A DNA stretch of 64,000 bases. It comes from Yersinia rohdei ATCC 43380. Lineage in GTDB: Bacteria > Pseudomonadota > Gammaproteobacteria > Enterobacterales > Enterobacteriaceae. The translations under genes were made by a program, and so were the position numbers. The stretch is from assembly GCF_000173775.1 (NCBI RefSeq), contig NZ_ACCD01000017.1, positions 21,287-85,286 on the forward strand, given 5' to 3'. The first letter of the stretch is position 1, and every line of letters begins with the position of its first letter. Shown piece after piece: positions 34,478 to 43,727 of this stretch. The notes below the pieces were generated by a model, which saw only the letters and a program-made list of their open reading frames with translations, searched no databases and was not told the origin of the DNA.

Positions 34478-35894
34478 CATTATTTCGCCACGATGGTTTA
34501 AAGCCCCGCAATCGCTGTTTCATCAATTACTGCTTTTTTTTGGTGTACCGCTACTGATTTTGGGCGGAATTTCTATTTATACACATTATATCAGCGCCAT
34601 AAATGCAGCTACGCTTGCTTATGATCGCACCCTATTAGCCTCTGCACGGACGGTGGCGGAGCGTTTGGTTGTTCGTCATGGGCAGCTAGAGGTTGATGTC
34701 CCTTATATTGTCCTCGATAGTTTTGAACGTAATATGAATGATCGGCTTTACTATCAGGTAATTACGCCCGAGGGGAAAAGTATCGCTGGCTACAACGATT
34801 TACCGCCTTTCCCGCCGAATACACCACGCTCCCTTCTCTACCCCGCACTGGTGCATTTTTATGATGCTGAGTATCAAGGCAAACCAATACGTGTGGCCGC
34901 GCTTTATCAGCCGGTTAATGAGTCGGGTGTCATGGGGATGGCAATGATACTGGTGGCCGAAACGCTGTCTTCCCGCCACGACCTAGCGCAGCAAATCATG
35001 GTATCGGCTATCTTGACCCAAGGTTCATTGGTGCTATTGGCGCTGGTAATGGCGTATATCTTGCTCAAAGGGATCCTCAAGCCATTACGTAAGCTGTCGA
35101 GCCTTATGCTGCGGCGCGATCCCGGTGAACTGACCCCGCTCCCCAAAGTATTGCCCTGGTCAGAAATGGAGCCGCTGTTATTGGCTTTTGATCGCTATAT
35201 CGAACGATTACGTGAGATCGTGGCGCGTCAGGGCCGCTTTAGTGCCGATGCCTCCCACCAATTGCGCACCCCGCTAACCGTACTGAAAACGCAGGTGGCG
35301 GTCGCTCTAACCAGTGAAGATCCTCAACAATGGCGTGAAAGTCTGTTGGCGATGCGCGGGACACTGGATCACACCGTTTCTCTGACTGACCGGCTATTAC
35401 AGTTATCAAGGATGAAAGTGCATGAACGCAGATTGCAGCCGGTTAATCTCGGCCCATTATTACGAGATGCGTGTTTCGCGCACCTTGCTCAAGCCCGCAG
35501 TAAACAGATTGATTTGGGTTATGAGGGGGAATCTGAATGCTGGATCAAAGGGGATGCCTTATTACTGACCGAACTCTGTGACAACTTGCTGGATAACGCA
35601 TTAAAATACACCCCAAAGCAAGGCGTGGTGACAGTGCGCTTAGTTGTGGGGAGTAATAAAGACCGCTGTTGGTTGGAAATAGAAGACAGTGGTCCCGGTA
35701 TTGCACAAGATGAAACTGCACAGGCGCTGATGCCATTTCACCGGCTAGATAATGTCGGTGAACAGCAAGGGGCTGGGATAGGGTTAGCATTGGTAAAAGA
35801 CATTACGACTTACCATAAAACCCACCCAGAGTTATTACACAGTGAGCTCTTAGGTGGTTTATTGGTTCGAATAAGTTTTAGCTTAGACGAATAA
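34464..35894 (+). CDS. tctE: Sensor histidine kinase TctE
   Basis: The 476-residue kinase has one helix near 19-40, a periplasmic sensor domain of about 140 residues, a second helix (ILTQGSLVLLALVMAYILLK, about 178-200), the H-box FSADASHQLRTPLTVLK, the N-box LCDNLLDNALKYTP and the G boxes EDSGPGIA and GAGIGLALVK. It should sense tricarboxylates in the periplasm and phosphorylate TctD. The start lies inside the end of tctD, so the pair is coupled. The 222 bp after it are AT-rich and hold the promoter of the next gene. Confidence 0.93.
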   Translation: MTRSNIISPRWFKAPQSLFHQLLLFFGVPLLILGGISIYTHYISAINAATLAYDRTLLASARTVAERLVVRHGQLEVDVPYIVLDSFERNMNDRLYYQVITPEGKSIAGYNDLPPFPPNTPRSLLYPALVHFYDAEYQGKPIRVAALYQPVNESGVMGMAMILVAETLSSRHDLAQQIMVSAILTQGSLVLLALVMAYILLKGILKPLRKLSSLMLRRDPGELTPLPKVLPWSEMEPLLLAFDRYIERLREIVARQGRFSADASHQLRTPLTVLKTQVAVALTSEDPQQWRESLLAMRGTLDHTVSLTDRLLQLSRMKVHERRLQPVNLGPLLRDACFAHLAQARSKQIDLGYEGESECWIKGDALLLTELCDNLLDNALKYTPKQGVVTVRLVVGSNKDRCWLEIEDSGPGIAQDETAQALMPFHRLDNVGEQQGAGIGLALVKDITTYHKTHPELLHSELLGGLLVRISFSLDE

Positions 35895-36116
35895 TGCGAC
35901 CCAGTATCTCAATTTACCATACGCGGCTAACAGCTGAGAAAATAATCAATTTTTCATAGACTATTAATATATATATAAAATAACTTCACCTGCTATAAAA
36001 CATATTGCCTACTAATTGCAAACATTTATTCATCTATTTATTTTCCCTAATTTGTAGCTAAATTCCATTTTTTTCCCCTATACTAATTATTGATTTTTTA
36101 TATTAAGGGAAACCGA

Positions 36117-36644
36117 ATGTTCAATGTTTTTGAATTGACTAAAAAAAATACTAGACATGTCAGCCTGGCTATTTACATTGGTGTTATTGCGGGTATTTTT
36201 TCAGCTTTAGTCAAATCTGGTTTTGAAACAATACTGCCACCAAGAACCGCTGAAACCATGCCGCCACCGGTAGTATTGCTTGAAAAACTGGGGGTAAATA
36301 TTGACCCGATGACTTACCATTGGATGGATTATTCGCTTAATTGGGGTGGTAATGGTGTTCATATTATTTTTTCAATAGTCATCGCTATTATATACTGCGT
36401 AATTGCAGAGTATCTTCCCAAAGTAAAAATGTTACACGGGATCATTTTTGGTATCGGTGTTTCTGTATTTGCGCATGGCTTAGTCGTTCCTTTACTCGGG
36501 TTATCTGGATGGTTATGGGTTGCAGGCCCAGAAGCATTGATTTCTGAATTTGTTGGCACTGCATTCTGGATTTGGTCAATTGAGGCCATTAGACAAAATC
36601 TACGTTATACCTTAACCAAAGGCCCTGATGCCGAACTCTGTTAG
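36117..36644 (+). CDS. YagU family inner-membrane protein (DUF1440)
   Basis: The 175-residue protein has four predicted helices (about 14-34, 80-100, 105-125 and 130-155) and the family pattern VIAGIFSALVKSGFETILPPR, with MDYSLNWGGNGVHIIFS and HGLVVPLLGL. E. coli YagU is an inner-membrane protein linked to acid resistance; its mechanism is unknown. The ATG at 36117 has AAGGGAAA upstream and is preferred to one 9 codons earlier. It stands alone, convergent with the LacI gene. Confidence 0.8.
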   Translation: MFNVFELTKKNTRHVSLAIYIGVIAGIFSALVKSGFETILPPRTAETMPPPVVLLEKLGVNIDPMTYHWMDYSLNWGGNGVHIIFSIVIAIIYCVIAEYLPKVKMLHGIIFGIGVSVFAHGLVVPLLGLSGWLWVAGPEALISEFVGTAFWIWSIEAIRQNLRYTLTKGPDAELC

Positions 36645-36768
36645 TGAAATAAGACCTGTGTTATCTGGCTTTTAGTTTCTTCAAAAACAGATATTTAAGA
36701 TAGTATGAGTGACTAAATTCCTCTCATTTGAATAGCACTGCTGAAGTATTAAAAGACAGATTAACTGC

Positions 36769-36828
36769 AAGTGTAATAGCGGCTTTATGTAAACAAAATC
36801 ATGTTAACAAATAACCGCTATTGCACTT
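36769..36828. repeat. Inverted repeat between convergent genes
   Basis: AAGTGTAATAGCGG and CCGCTATTGCACTT (13 of 14 paired, the other G-U) are separated by 32 bases holding TGTTAACA. It lies between the convergent yagU-like and lacI genes and could act as a two-way terminator, though no strong T-run follows. Confidence 0.45.
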
Positions 36829-36850
36829 GGTCACTGCGATAGGTAATGAG

Positions 36851-37870
36851 CTATTTAACCGGCCTTATTGAAGACTGACGAATCACCAATTCCCCCTCCA
36901 CTTTCATTTTCAACGATAACAGAGGCTGTTGTTGTGTAATTTTCAGCAAGGTGTGCAATGCCAGTTCCCCCATTTCGCCATAGGGTAAATCTACTGAGCT
37001 TAATTCAGGAGTGAGTTCTGAGGAGATACTTTGGTTATCATAACCAACTACCGCTATATCATCAGGAATACGTAATCCTTGTGACAAAATCGCCTGATAA
37101 CACCCCAAGGCGATATAGTCACTGCTACAGAAAATGGCTTCTGGCTGAGGAGTGAGCGCCAGTAACTCCAATGTTTTATTATAAGCTTCTTTCAATGACC
37201 AGTTGGTGACTTGGATATAGCGTTCGTCAGGGCAAATATCATGGTTTATTAATGCTTGTCGATAACCGTAAATACGATCATTGGCCGCATCCATCCACAA
37301 CTCACCCGCCAGGATAGCAATCCGTTTATATCCTTGATCTAATAAATGACTGGTGGCTTTATAAGCACCAATTTTATCTGCGGGTAATATACAAGGGACA
37401 TCGGGCAGCTCAGGGCTATAACCATTCAACATCACCATTGGAATAGATAAATTGTGGAACATCGGTGTCAGTTGGCGAGTCATACAGGATGCATAAATCA
37501 CCCCCTGATAACCTCCTCCACTGATTTCCTCTTCCAAAGCAATACAATGTTCGGGTTCATTTTCCTGATCAAAAATAGCCAATAGTTTGTTATGTTGCCA
37601 GGCTGCCTGCTGAACCGCACTCACGGCTTCAATAAAGGGATCGTGGTTGATTAATCCATTAATTATTAATGCTATTTTTTCTCTTATTACCGGGCGCTCT
37701 ACTGCTTTATGGACATAACCCATTTCCTGGGCAATACGCAGCACTTTCTCTCTAGTGTCGTCGGCTAATTTGATACTGTAGGAACCATTCAACACCAATG
37801 AAACCGTCGATTGCGAGACTCCCGCCTTAGCCGCAATGTGACTCATGGTAATTTTAGTTTTTTTACTCAT
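36851..37870 (-). CDS. LacI-family regulator of the GH5/GPH sugar locus
   Basis: This LacI/GalR-family repressor of 339 residues has an N-terminal helix-turn-helix (TMSHIAAKAGVSQSTVSLVL, with hinge VLRIAQEMGY) and a periplasmic-binding-protein-like sugar domain (DRIYGYRQALINH, EAIFCSSDYIALGCYQA, IAVVGYDNQSIS). It is divergent from the glycosidase gene, and the 292-bp space between holds CRP-like and palindromic sites. It probably represses glycosidase and symporter until a sugar, likely an oligosaccharide, is present. The ligand cannot be read from the sequence. Confidence 0.9.
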   Translation of the reverse strand: MSKKTKITMSHIAAKAGVSQSTVSLVLNGSYSIKLADDTREKVLRIAQEMGYVHKAVERPVIREKIALIINGLINHDPFIEAVSAVQQAAWQHNKLLAIFDQENEPEHCIALEEEISGGGYQGVIYASCMTRQLTPMFHNLSIPMVMLNGYSPELPDVPCILPADKIGAYKATSHLLDQGYKRIAILAGELWMDAANDRIYGYRQALINHDICPDERYIQVTNWSLKEAYNKTLELLALTPQPEAIFCSSDYIALGCYQAILSQGLRIPDDIAVVGYDNQSISSELTPELSSVDLPYGEMGELALHTLLKITQQQPLLSLKMKVEGELVIRQSSIRPVK

Positions 37871-38064
37871 ATTTTACTCATACTGGCTAAGTTTCATCTC
37901 TTTTTATACTAACAGATTTTAGTCAACAGGATTAGGCATCAACTTCTCGCTAAGTTCACCCCTCATGCATTTACTCCATTTATCAGGCTTTCCGTCTATG
38001 GTAATTTGTTAAAAGTATAACAAATTGATATTAAACGATTTATATTTATCTGTGAAAATAATTT

Positions 38065-38080
38065 CGTGAATCAGCTCACT
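38065..38080. promoter_or_regulatory. CRP-like site upstream of the glycosidase gene
   Basis: CGTGA-ATCAGC-TCACT matches TGTGA-N6-TCACA at 8 of 10 defined positions, with the correct 6-nt spacer. It lies about 85-100 bp before the ATG of the GH5 gene, a normal distance for CRP activation of a sugar operon. Confidence 0.5.
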
Positions 38081-38088
38081 CTTAAAGC

Positions 38089-38140
38089 ATTAGCTCATTG
38101 TTATTATTTAACCAGCTAATATATTAGCTAATGAGCTAAT
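38089..38140. promoter_or_regulatory. Cluster of operator-like palindromes
   Basis: Three related elements occur together: ATTAGCTCATT (38089-38099), GCTAATATATTAGC (38115-38128, perfect palindrome) and ATTAGCTAATGAGCTAAT (38123-38140, 7-bp arms around AATG). The first is the exact reverse complement of the last 11 bases of the third. They are likely binding sites of the divergent LacI regulator, just upstream of the GH5 start. Confidence 0.5.
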
Positions 38141-38162
38141 AATTTATCGAGCGAGAATAAAA

Positions 38163-39227
38163 ATGAATAAATGGTCTGAAGAAAAGTCATGGGAATGGCA
38201 TAAAAAACAGGGCTGGTTGTGTGGCTTTAACTACCTACCACGAACCGCAGTTAACTGGACCGAAATGTGGCAACGGGGTACTTTCGATCCCGCCAGCATT
38301 GCCCAAGAACTACAATGGGCAGCTGACGCAGGATATAACACGCTACGTACCAATTTACCTTTTGTGGTCTGGCAGCTAGACCGTGACGGATTAATAGCTC
38401 GCATTGAACAATTTCTCGATATTTGTCAAGGCGCTGGCATCAAAGTAATGTTGACCCTAATGGATGATTGCGGATTTTCTGGTGACCATCCTTATATTGG
38501 GCAACAAAAACAACCGATTCCCGGTTTGCATAATAGCCAAGCCGCCGCCAGCCCAGGTCGTAATATCGTAATGCAACCTTACTTATGGGAGCATGTAGAG
38601 CTTTACATCAAAGATATTATTGGTCATTTCGCTCAAGACGAACGGATCGCTATTTGGGATCTTTACAACGAACCCACTAACCGCATGATTTTCACTTTAA
38701 CAGGTGAAGAAGCCTTTGACTCTGCACTGGAAGAATACAGCCACCAGCTAATGGAGAAAGCATTTACTTGGGCGCGGGAAATTAACCCATCACAACCATT
38801 AACTGTAGCTGCCTGGCATATTGCCAATATTCTAGATCTCGATGCACCAATTTATGAGCACCCGACCGATCGCCGAGCACTGGAATTGTCCGACATTATT
38901 TCTTTCCACGCCTATGTGCCGCTAGATTTGATGAAAAAAGCGATCGGGATCCTGAAGGAATATCAACGCCCAATGCTGTGTACTGAATGGCTGGCGCGCC
39001 ACGCAGAATCGAAGGTACAAGACCAATTACCGTTGTTTAAGGCGGAAGGAATTGGTTGCTATCAATGGGGTTTAGTTAAAGGGAAAACACAAACTTATAT
39101 TCCATGGCCTGAAATAAAACGCAGAGATAATAACTATAGTGAACGCTGGTTCCATGATGTCTTAAATGAAGAAGGCATTGCTTATGATCCAGCAGAAATA
39201 GAAATCATAAAAAGGCTAACAAAATAA
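38163..39227 (+). CDS. Cytoplasmic GH5-type glycoside hydrolase
   Basis: The 354-residue protein is a single (beta/alpha)8-barrel glycosidase of the GH5/clan A type. The acid/base is the Glu in WDLYNEPTN (near residue 175) and the nucleophile the Glu in [10 protein letters not shown] (near 276). [13 protein letters not shown] start and [13 protein letters not shown] also fit. There is no signal peptide, so it acts in the cytosol on a sugar brought in by the symporter encoded next. Beta-mannoside or beta-glucoside cleavage is plausible, but substrate cannot be decided by eye. Regulation by the divergent LacI protein is likely. Confidence 0.82.
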   Translation: MNKWSEEKSWEWHKKQGWLCGFNYLPRTAVNWTEMWQRGTFDPASIAQELQWAADAGYNTLRTNLPFVVWQLDRDGLIARIEQFLDICQGAGIKVMLTLMDDCGFSGDHPYIGQQKQPIPGLHNSQAAASPGRNIVMQPYLWEHVELYIKDIIGHFAQDERIAIWDLYNEPTNRMIFTLTGEEAFDSALEEYSHQLMEKAFTWAREINPSQPLTVAAWHIANILDLDAPIYEHPTDRRALELSDIISFHAYVPLDLMKKAIGILKEYQRPMLCTEWLARHAESKVQDQLPLFKAEGIGCYQWGLVKGKTQTYIPWPEIKRRDNNYSERWFHDVLNEEGIAYDPAEIEIIKRLTK

Positions 39228-39237
39228 AAATAGACTG

Positions 39238-39279
39238 TTCCGTTATGGCTTATAAAACCTATATATTGCCATAGCGGAA
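39238..39279 (+). repeat. Hairpin between the glycosidase and symporter genes
   Basis: TTCCGTTATGGC and GCCATAGCGGAA form a 12-bp stem with one G-U pair and an 18-base loop in the 95-bp spacer. No T-run follows, so it looks like an mRNA processing or stability element rather than a terminator. Confidence 0.45.
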
Positions 39280-39322
39280 ATTAGAAAATTCACCTGTACC
39301 CCACATAATATAAAGGCTAAGA

Positions 39323-40687
39323 ATGAACATAAATCATTCAGGTGCAAAAATCCCAATGAAAGAACTTGCTTCTTATTTTGGGTATGGAATGGGCCAGTGC
39401 TTCAGTTTTGGGCTGGTAGGCAGTTTTATTCTCTTTTTCTACACTGACATTATGGGGATCTCACCAGTAGCAGCCAGTATGATTTTCTTAATCGCCAGAG
39501 TATGGGATGCAGTACATGACCCATTGATTGCTGGTGTGATGGATACAATTAATATGCGGCGTGGAAAATTCCGCCCATACTTGCTGTTTACACCTTTTTT
39601 GATTTTCATCGTCACCGTGGCTGCATTTTATAATATCGAAGCCAGCCTGATGACGAAAACAATATATGCCGGTGTCACCTATATCTTATGGGGAACATTA
39701 TATGCCCTCTCTGATATTCCATTCTGGTCAATGAGCACAGTAATGACAGATGAGCCGCAAGAACGTGCCAAAACAGCAACTTGTGCAATGCTTGGCGTTA
39801 ATGCCGGCATTGGTGCCACCATGGTTTTATTCCCTTATATCAGTGGATTATTTGCAGAGAACAGTGCTGACCGCGGCTACCTTGCTGGTGTTGTCATCCT
39901 CATGACATTGGGGGTGATACTGATGTTAAATGGGTTCTTTAATACCAAAGAGCGCGTCAAAGTCACAGTGGTTGAAAAAATAACCTTAAAGCAGACCTTT
40001 ATTGTCGTTTGGCAAAATAAGCCGCTATTTTTTATACTTAGCGCCTTTTTCATGAACGTTTTTTCTAACATCGTTAACACATTTTATATTTTCTTCTTCA
40101 CCTATAATATGAAAGATGCTGAATTAGTTTCTGTTATAGGTTTAATTACTTTTGCCTGTGCATTGGCTTGCCTTGGCACCCCATTCTTAACTCGTCACTT
40201 TAAAAAGAGAGATTTATTCATTGCTCTGTGTGTGTTGGAAATAATAGCTCGTATCGGTTTCTGGTTTACGGGTTATCACAATGTGGTCTATGTAATGGTC
40301 TGGTTAGCCGTGATTACAGCAATTTTCATGATGACCAACCCGCTTATTTCCGCAATGATTGCCGATACGGTGGAATATTCTTATTACCATACCGGTAAGC
40401 GTTGTGCTGCTATCACTTTCTCTGGGCAGACTTTTGTCGGTAAACTCTCAGTTGCTGTCGCCGGCGGCCTCTCTGGCCTGATTTTATCAGTATTGGGTTA
40501 TATACCCAATGTGGCTCAGTCGGAATGGACATTAAATGGCCTATTTTTCTGTATTTCTCTGCTACCTGCTTTAGGCGCAGTAATACGCATTCTGATTATG
40601 AGAAAATATAAATTTACCGAAGACCAACATGCCATACTGCGTAAAGAGCTTAAACAAGGGAAATTCCACCCTTCCGTCGGTAAATAA
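39323..40687 (+). CDS. GPH-family sugar:cation symporter
   Basis: The 454-residue protein belongs to the glycoside-pentoside-hexuronide:cation symporter family (MelB/XynB/YicJ type). It has twelve predicted helices, and the family motifs RVWDAVHDPLIAGVMDTINM in the first loop, RRGKFRPYLLFTPF, TYILWGTLYALSDIPFWSM and MIADTVEYSYYHTGKRCAAI. These proteins import glycosides with Na+ or H+. Its position after a cytosolic glycosidase suggests uptake of the glycosidase's substrate. It follows the hairpin at 39238 and ends in a region with a strong terminator. Confidence 0.9.
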   Translation: MNINHSGAKIPMKELASYFGYGMGQCFSFGLVGSFILFFYTDIMGISPVAASMIFLIARVWDAVHDPLIAGVMDTINMRRGKFRPYLLFTPFLIFIVTVAAFYNIEASLMTKTIYAGVTYILWGTLYALSDIPFWSMSTVMTDEPQERAKTATCAMLGVNAGIGATMVLFPYISGLFAENSADRGYLAGVVILMTLGVILMLNGFFNTKERVKVTVVEKITLKQTFIVVWQNKPLFFILSAFFMNVFSNIVNTFYIFFFTYNMKDAELVSVIGLITFACALACLGTPFLTRHFKKRDLFIALCVLEIIARIGFWFTGYHNVVYVMVWLAVITAIFMMTNPLISAMIADTVEYSYYHTGKRCAAITFSGQTFVGKLSVAVAGGLSGLILSVLGYIPNVAQSEWTLNGLFFCISLLPALGAVIRILIMRKYKFTEDQHAILRKELKQGKFHPSVGK

Positions 40688-40781
40688 TGTAATGAGCCGG
40701 GTAAAGCCAACAAAGCCGGTTTGTTAGATATCCTCAGTATTAAATGCTCTGACTCTGGTAAATTTTACTGGAGTCAGCGCC

Positions 40782-40808
40782 AAAAAGTGCCATCTGGGCA
40801 CTTTTTTA
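40782..40808 (+). terminator. Intrinsic terminator after the symporter gene
   Basis: AAAAAGTGCC-ATCT-GGGCACTTTTTT folds into a stem with a following T-run, about 95 bp after the symporter stop. The A-run on the other side would allow it to work on both strands. Confidence 0.75.
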
Positions 40809-41060
40809 CTTATTAACCACATTTCGTAGTCTAAAATCTGACAAGAAAATTCTTAGGTGTAAATTAGGTTATTAAGTGGCTGATGACGTCGCGCTTCGCC
40901 TTATTCTAGCGATCCCTCTCTGCCCCTTTTATCTCCCATTTCTTGCGCAAAATAGATAAAAATCCAATATCGCGGTACAGTTAGCTAGGTTAAACCACCG
41001 AATAAAGATATTTATTGTTGGTTTCTCAGGCCAAATAAACCCCAAGAGGAAAGTCTGCAC
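40809..41060 (+). promoter_or_regulatory. Upstream region of the acylase gene, with a hairpin
   Basis: No gene is seen here. At 40992-41024, AAACCA-CCG-AATAAA-GATA-TTTATT-GT-TGGTTT forms a near-perfect inverted repeat ending 36 bp before the start codon. It could be an operator or a 5'-leader hairpin. A good ribosome site (GAGGAAA) follows. Confidence 0.4.
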
Positions 41061-42134
41061 ATGAATAAAAACCGGATATCTAAAATTATTATAGGGGCAA
41101 TGGCTTTTATCGGGACGGTAACTCTCATTCCCACTGCACTCGCCTGTACCAGAGCTGTTTATCTGGGGCCTGAAGATTTAGTAATAACCGCACGTTCAAT
41201 GGATTGGAAAGAGGATCTCCATTCAGATCTATGGCTATTCCCACGAGGAATGGAACGCAATGGTAATGCGGGGCCTAACTCCGTTGTTTGGACTTCAAAA
41301 TATGGTAGCGTGATCACCGCCGCTTATAATATTGCCTCCACCGATGGCATGAATGAGAAAGGGCTAGTCGTAAATATGTTGTGGCTGGCAGAGTCCCAAT
41401 ATCCTGAACCTAGCGCCGGGAAACCTAATATCTCGCTGGCGGCATGGGGCCAATATGTACTGGATAACTTTGCTAGTGTCGATGAAGCTGTTAATTACTT
41501 TAAAAATGAACCTATCACCGTATTAACCAGTAAAGTCCCCGGCCAGGAAAGACTTGGTACCATTCATCTCAGCCTGTCTGATGCCAGCGGTGATAGCGCA
41601 GTCTTCGAGTATGTTGGGGGTAAACTTATTATCCACCACAGTCGTGAATATCAGGTTGTTACTAACTCACCGACCTATGATAAACAGCTAGCCATCAACT
41701 CGTATTGGGAAAGGATTGGCGGTACGACCATGCTACCGGGCACGAATAGTTCCAGCGATCGTTTTGTGCGTGCACAGTTTTATATCAATGCTATTCCTAA
41801 ATATACTGATAAGCAGCTTGCTACTGCGAGTGTCCTGAGTGTCATTCGCTCAGTCTCAGTTCCTTTTGGCATCAGCACGCCTGATGAACCGAATATTTCC
41901 TCAACTCGCTGGAGAACCCTCTCCGACCAGAAAAATAAAATTTATTATTTTGAGTCCACATTAATGCCAAATACTTTTTGGGTAGACTTTAATAAAGTTA
42001 ATTTTTCAACAACCAGTGAGGTTAAAATACTGCAACTAAATACCCCACAAGCGGCTCATTATACTGGGGATGTTTCTTCTTATTTTAAGGCCGAGAAACC
42101 TTTTGTATTTGAACCTGTGATACCAACAACATAA
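41061..42134 (+). CDS. Exported choloylglycine hydrolase / penicillin V acylase family enzyme
   Basis: This is an N-terminal-nucleophile amidase of 357 residues. The signal peptide ends ALA-C29, so cleavage exposes Cys29 as the catalytic N-terminal residue (CTRAVYLGPED). Other family residues follow: ARSMDWKEDLHSDLW, TDGMNEKGLVVNMLWL, and the Asn/Arg region TNSPTYDKQLAIN and SSSDRFVRAQFY. Periplasmic Gram-negative members cleave penicillin V and acyl-homoserine lactones rather than bile salts. Quorum-signal degradation is possible, but the substrate here is unproven. It is a single-gene unit, convergent with mdtP. Confidence 0.85.
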   Translation: MNKNRISKIIIGAMAFIGTVTLIPTALACTRAVYLGPEDLVITARSMDWKEDLHSDLWLFPRGMERNGNAGPNSVVWTSKYGSVITAAYNIASTDGMNEKGLVVNMLWLAESQYPEPSAGKPNISLAAWGQYVLDNFASVDEAVNYFKNEPITVLTSKVPGQERLGTIHLSLSDASGDSAVFEYVGGKLIIHHSREYQVVTNSPTYDKQLAINSYWERIGGTTMLPGTNSSSDRFVRAQFYINAIPKYTDKQLATASVLSVIRSVSVPFGISTPDEPNISSTRWRTLSDQKNKIYYFESTLMPNTFWVDFNKVNFSTTSEVKILQLNTPQAAHYTGDVSSYFKAEKPFVFEPVIPTT

Positions 42135-42156
42135 GACTTCGTACAGAATTTTAAGA

Positions 42157-42186
42157 TAAAAAACGAGAGCCAGGGATAGCTCTCGT
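42157..42186 (-). terminator. Intrinsic terminator of the mdt operon
   Basis: On the minus strand ACGAGAGC-TATCCCTG-GCTCTCGT is a perfect 8-bp stem followed by TTTTTT. It lies 17 bp after the mdtP stop, in the gap shared with the convergent acylase gene. Confidence 0.8.
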
Positions 42187-42202
42187 CCCACCAAAATCAC
42201 AT

Positions 42203-43723
42203 TCACTGCACGCTATATTGTTGTTCTGCGCTGTTAGTCATTTTACCCATCACAAAGGCCAAATTAGCAGCAGCCACCAAAGAAGCGGCATGGGCATCCG
42301 TACTCATTTGTTGAGCATTTAATAAACCATTCGCCGCCTCGTTGGCGACCGTAATGGTGCCCACACCATTGCGATAAGATTCCAGCGCGCCGTCATAAGC
42401 AATAAACGAGGTTTTCACAAGATTAAGTGCCGCTTGATTGGATTCAAGTGCAGAGCGCAAGGTATCAGCCGCGACTACAATTTCACGAACAGCCAATTCC
42501 TGTGTTTTCTTAAAGCCCTCAGCGGCAGCGGCTGCGCGCGATTCTGCTTCTTTGACCCTTGCCGCTCGTATGCCTCCATCGTAAAGAGGCACACTAACGC
42601 CAAGTAAAATGTTAGAAGACGAAGTCTGCGGGCTAATACCAGGCAAGCCCTGAATATCAAAATGCCCATCTCCGCCGGCAACTGCCCCAGCCAAATAGAC
42701 TTTCGGCAAGAAATCAGCTTCAACGGCTTTCACACCCGCCGTGGCAGCTTTCACCGCAGCATAGCTCGCCAGAACATCTGGCCGTTGAGAAAGAGCCAAA
42801 CGAATCATTTTTTCTGTTGGTGGGCTGGCAACATCAGGTAAAGCCCGATCCTCGGCATAACCTACTTGAATCGTCAGCGTCGGTGAAACGCCCATCGCAC
42901 CAAGCAGGGCTTGATAAGCATCACGCTCAGTCCCCTTTGTCATCACACGCCGCAACTCAGATTGCGCCACTTGCTGTTGTGCCAATGCCACTTCAACCGT
43001 CGTGGCGATACCATTTTTTCGACGTTCTTCAGCTGCATCCTGAATCTTTAGGCTATTTTTCAGCGTTTGCTCGGCTATCTGGCGCTGCGTTTGGGCTGCA
43101 CCATATTGGAAGTAAGTCCGGGTGACATCGTAAATCAGCTTTTGGTGCATGCCATTAAAGGTCACATTGGCGGCATAGGACGTATGTTTGGCCGCTTCCA
43201 GCAATGCGCTGCGCTGCCCAAAATCAAAGATAAGCCACTGTAGTGCTAGCGCAGGAACCACCTCACTCCCAGAGGTTTTAAGATCCCTTTCACTACCGAT
43301 AGCATAAGGTAACGGCGTGCTGGTACTCTGATAGCCACCAATAACACTCGCTGAAATTATGGGTAAAAATATCGCCTCACCCATGCCCACAGCCAGCGCG
43401 GCCTGTCGCGCCTGCTGCCAGGCAATACGTGTGTCAGGATTTTGATTCTGGGCGATATCAATCAGCTCTGGTAATGAGTAAAGATGCTCACTTTTTATTA
43501 CTGGCGCTGGCGGCAATTCTGCCACCGCTGGATTTGCTGGCACAGAAAAGTTACGCAGGCCTGTCGAGGCTCCGGCATCCGCCGTCCAAGGTTCTGAGTA
43601 TGATGCCGGGGCTAGATCCAAGCTTTCAGTGGCGCAACCAGCAAGTAGCATGCAAAAGCCCATTACCGTACAAGTCTGGCTTACTCTGGCTCTCCGGGCC
43701 ATAGGTACCGCGAATGTCTTCAT
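42203..43723 (-). CDS. mdtP: Outer-membrane efflux lipoprotein MdtP
   Basis: MdtP is the TolC-type exit channel of the MdtNOP pump. The 506 residues from the ATG at 43723 have a lipoprotein signal ending LLAGC, with Ala after the Cys (outer-membrane sorting). Two repeated outer-membrane-factor domains follow: LPELIDIAQNQNPDTRIAWQQ and the mirrored IRLALSQRPDVLASYAAV, each with long helices, and SVPLYDGGIRAARVKEAES. A TTG nine codons upstream would overlap mdtO and is not preferred. It lies 4 bp after mdtO. E. coli MdtP is of similar length. Confidence 0.85.
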   Translation of the reverse strand: MKTFAVPMARRARVSQTCTVMGFCMLLAGCATESLDLAPASYSEPWTADAGASTGLRNFSVPANPAVAELPPAPVIKSEHLYSLPELIDIAQNQNPDTRIAWQQARQAALAVGMGEAIFLPIISASVIGGYQSTSTPLPYAIGSERDLKTSGSEVVPALALQWLIFDFGQRSALLEAAKHTSYAANVTFNGMHQKLIYDVTRTYFQYGAAQTQRQIAEQTLKNSLKIQDAAEERRKNGIATTVEVALAQQQVAQSELRRVMTKGTERDAYQALLGAMGVSPTLTIQVGYAEDRALPDVASPPTEKMIRLALSQRPDVLASYAAVKAATAGVKAVEADFLPKVYLAGAVAGGDGHFDIQGLPGISPQTSSSNILLGVSVPLYDGGIRAARVKEAESRAAAAAEGFKKTQELAVREIVVAADTLRSALESNQAALNLVKTSFIAYDGALESYRNGVGTITVANEAANGLLNAQQMSTDAHAASLVAAANLAFVMGKMTNSAEQQYSVQ

Positions 43724-43727
43724 GTCA

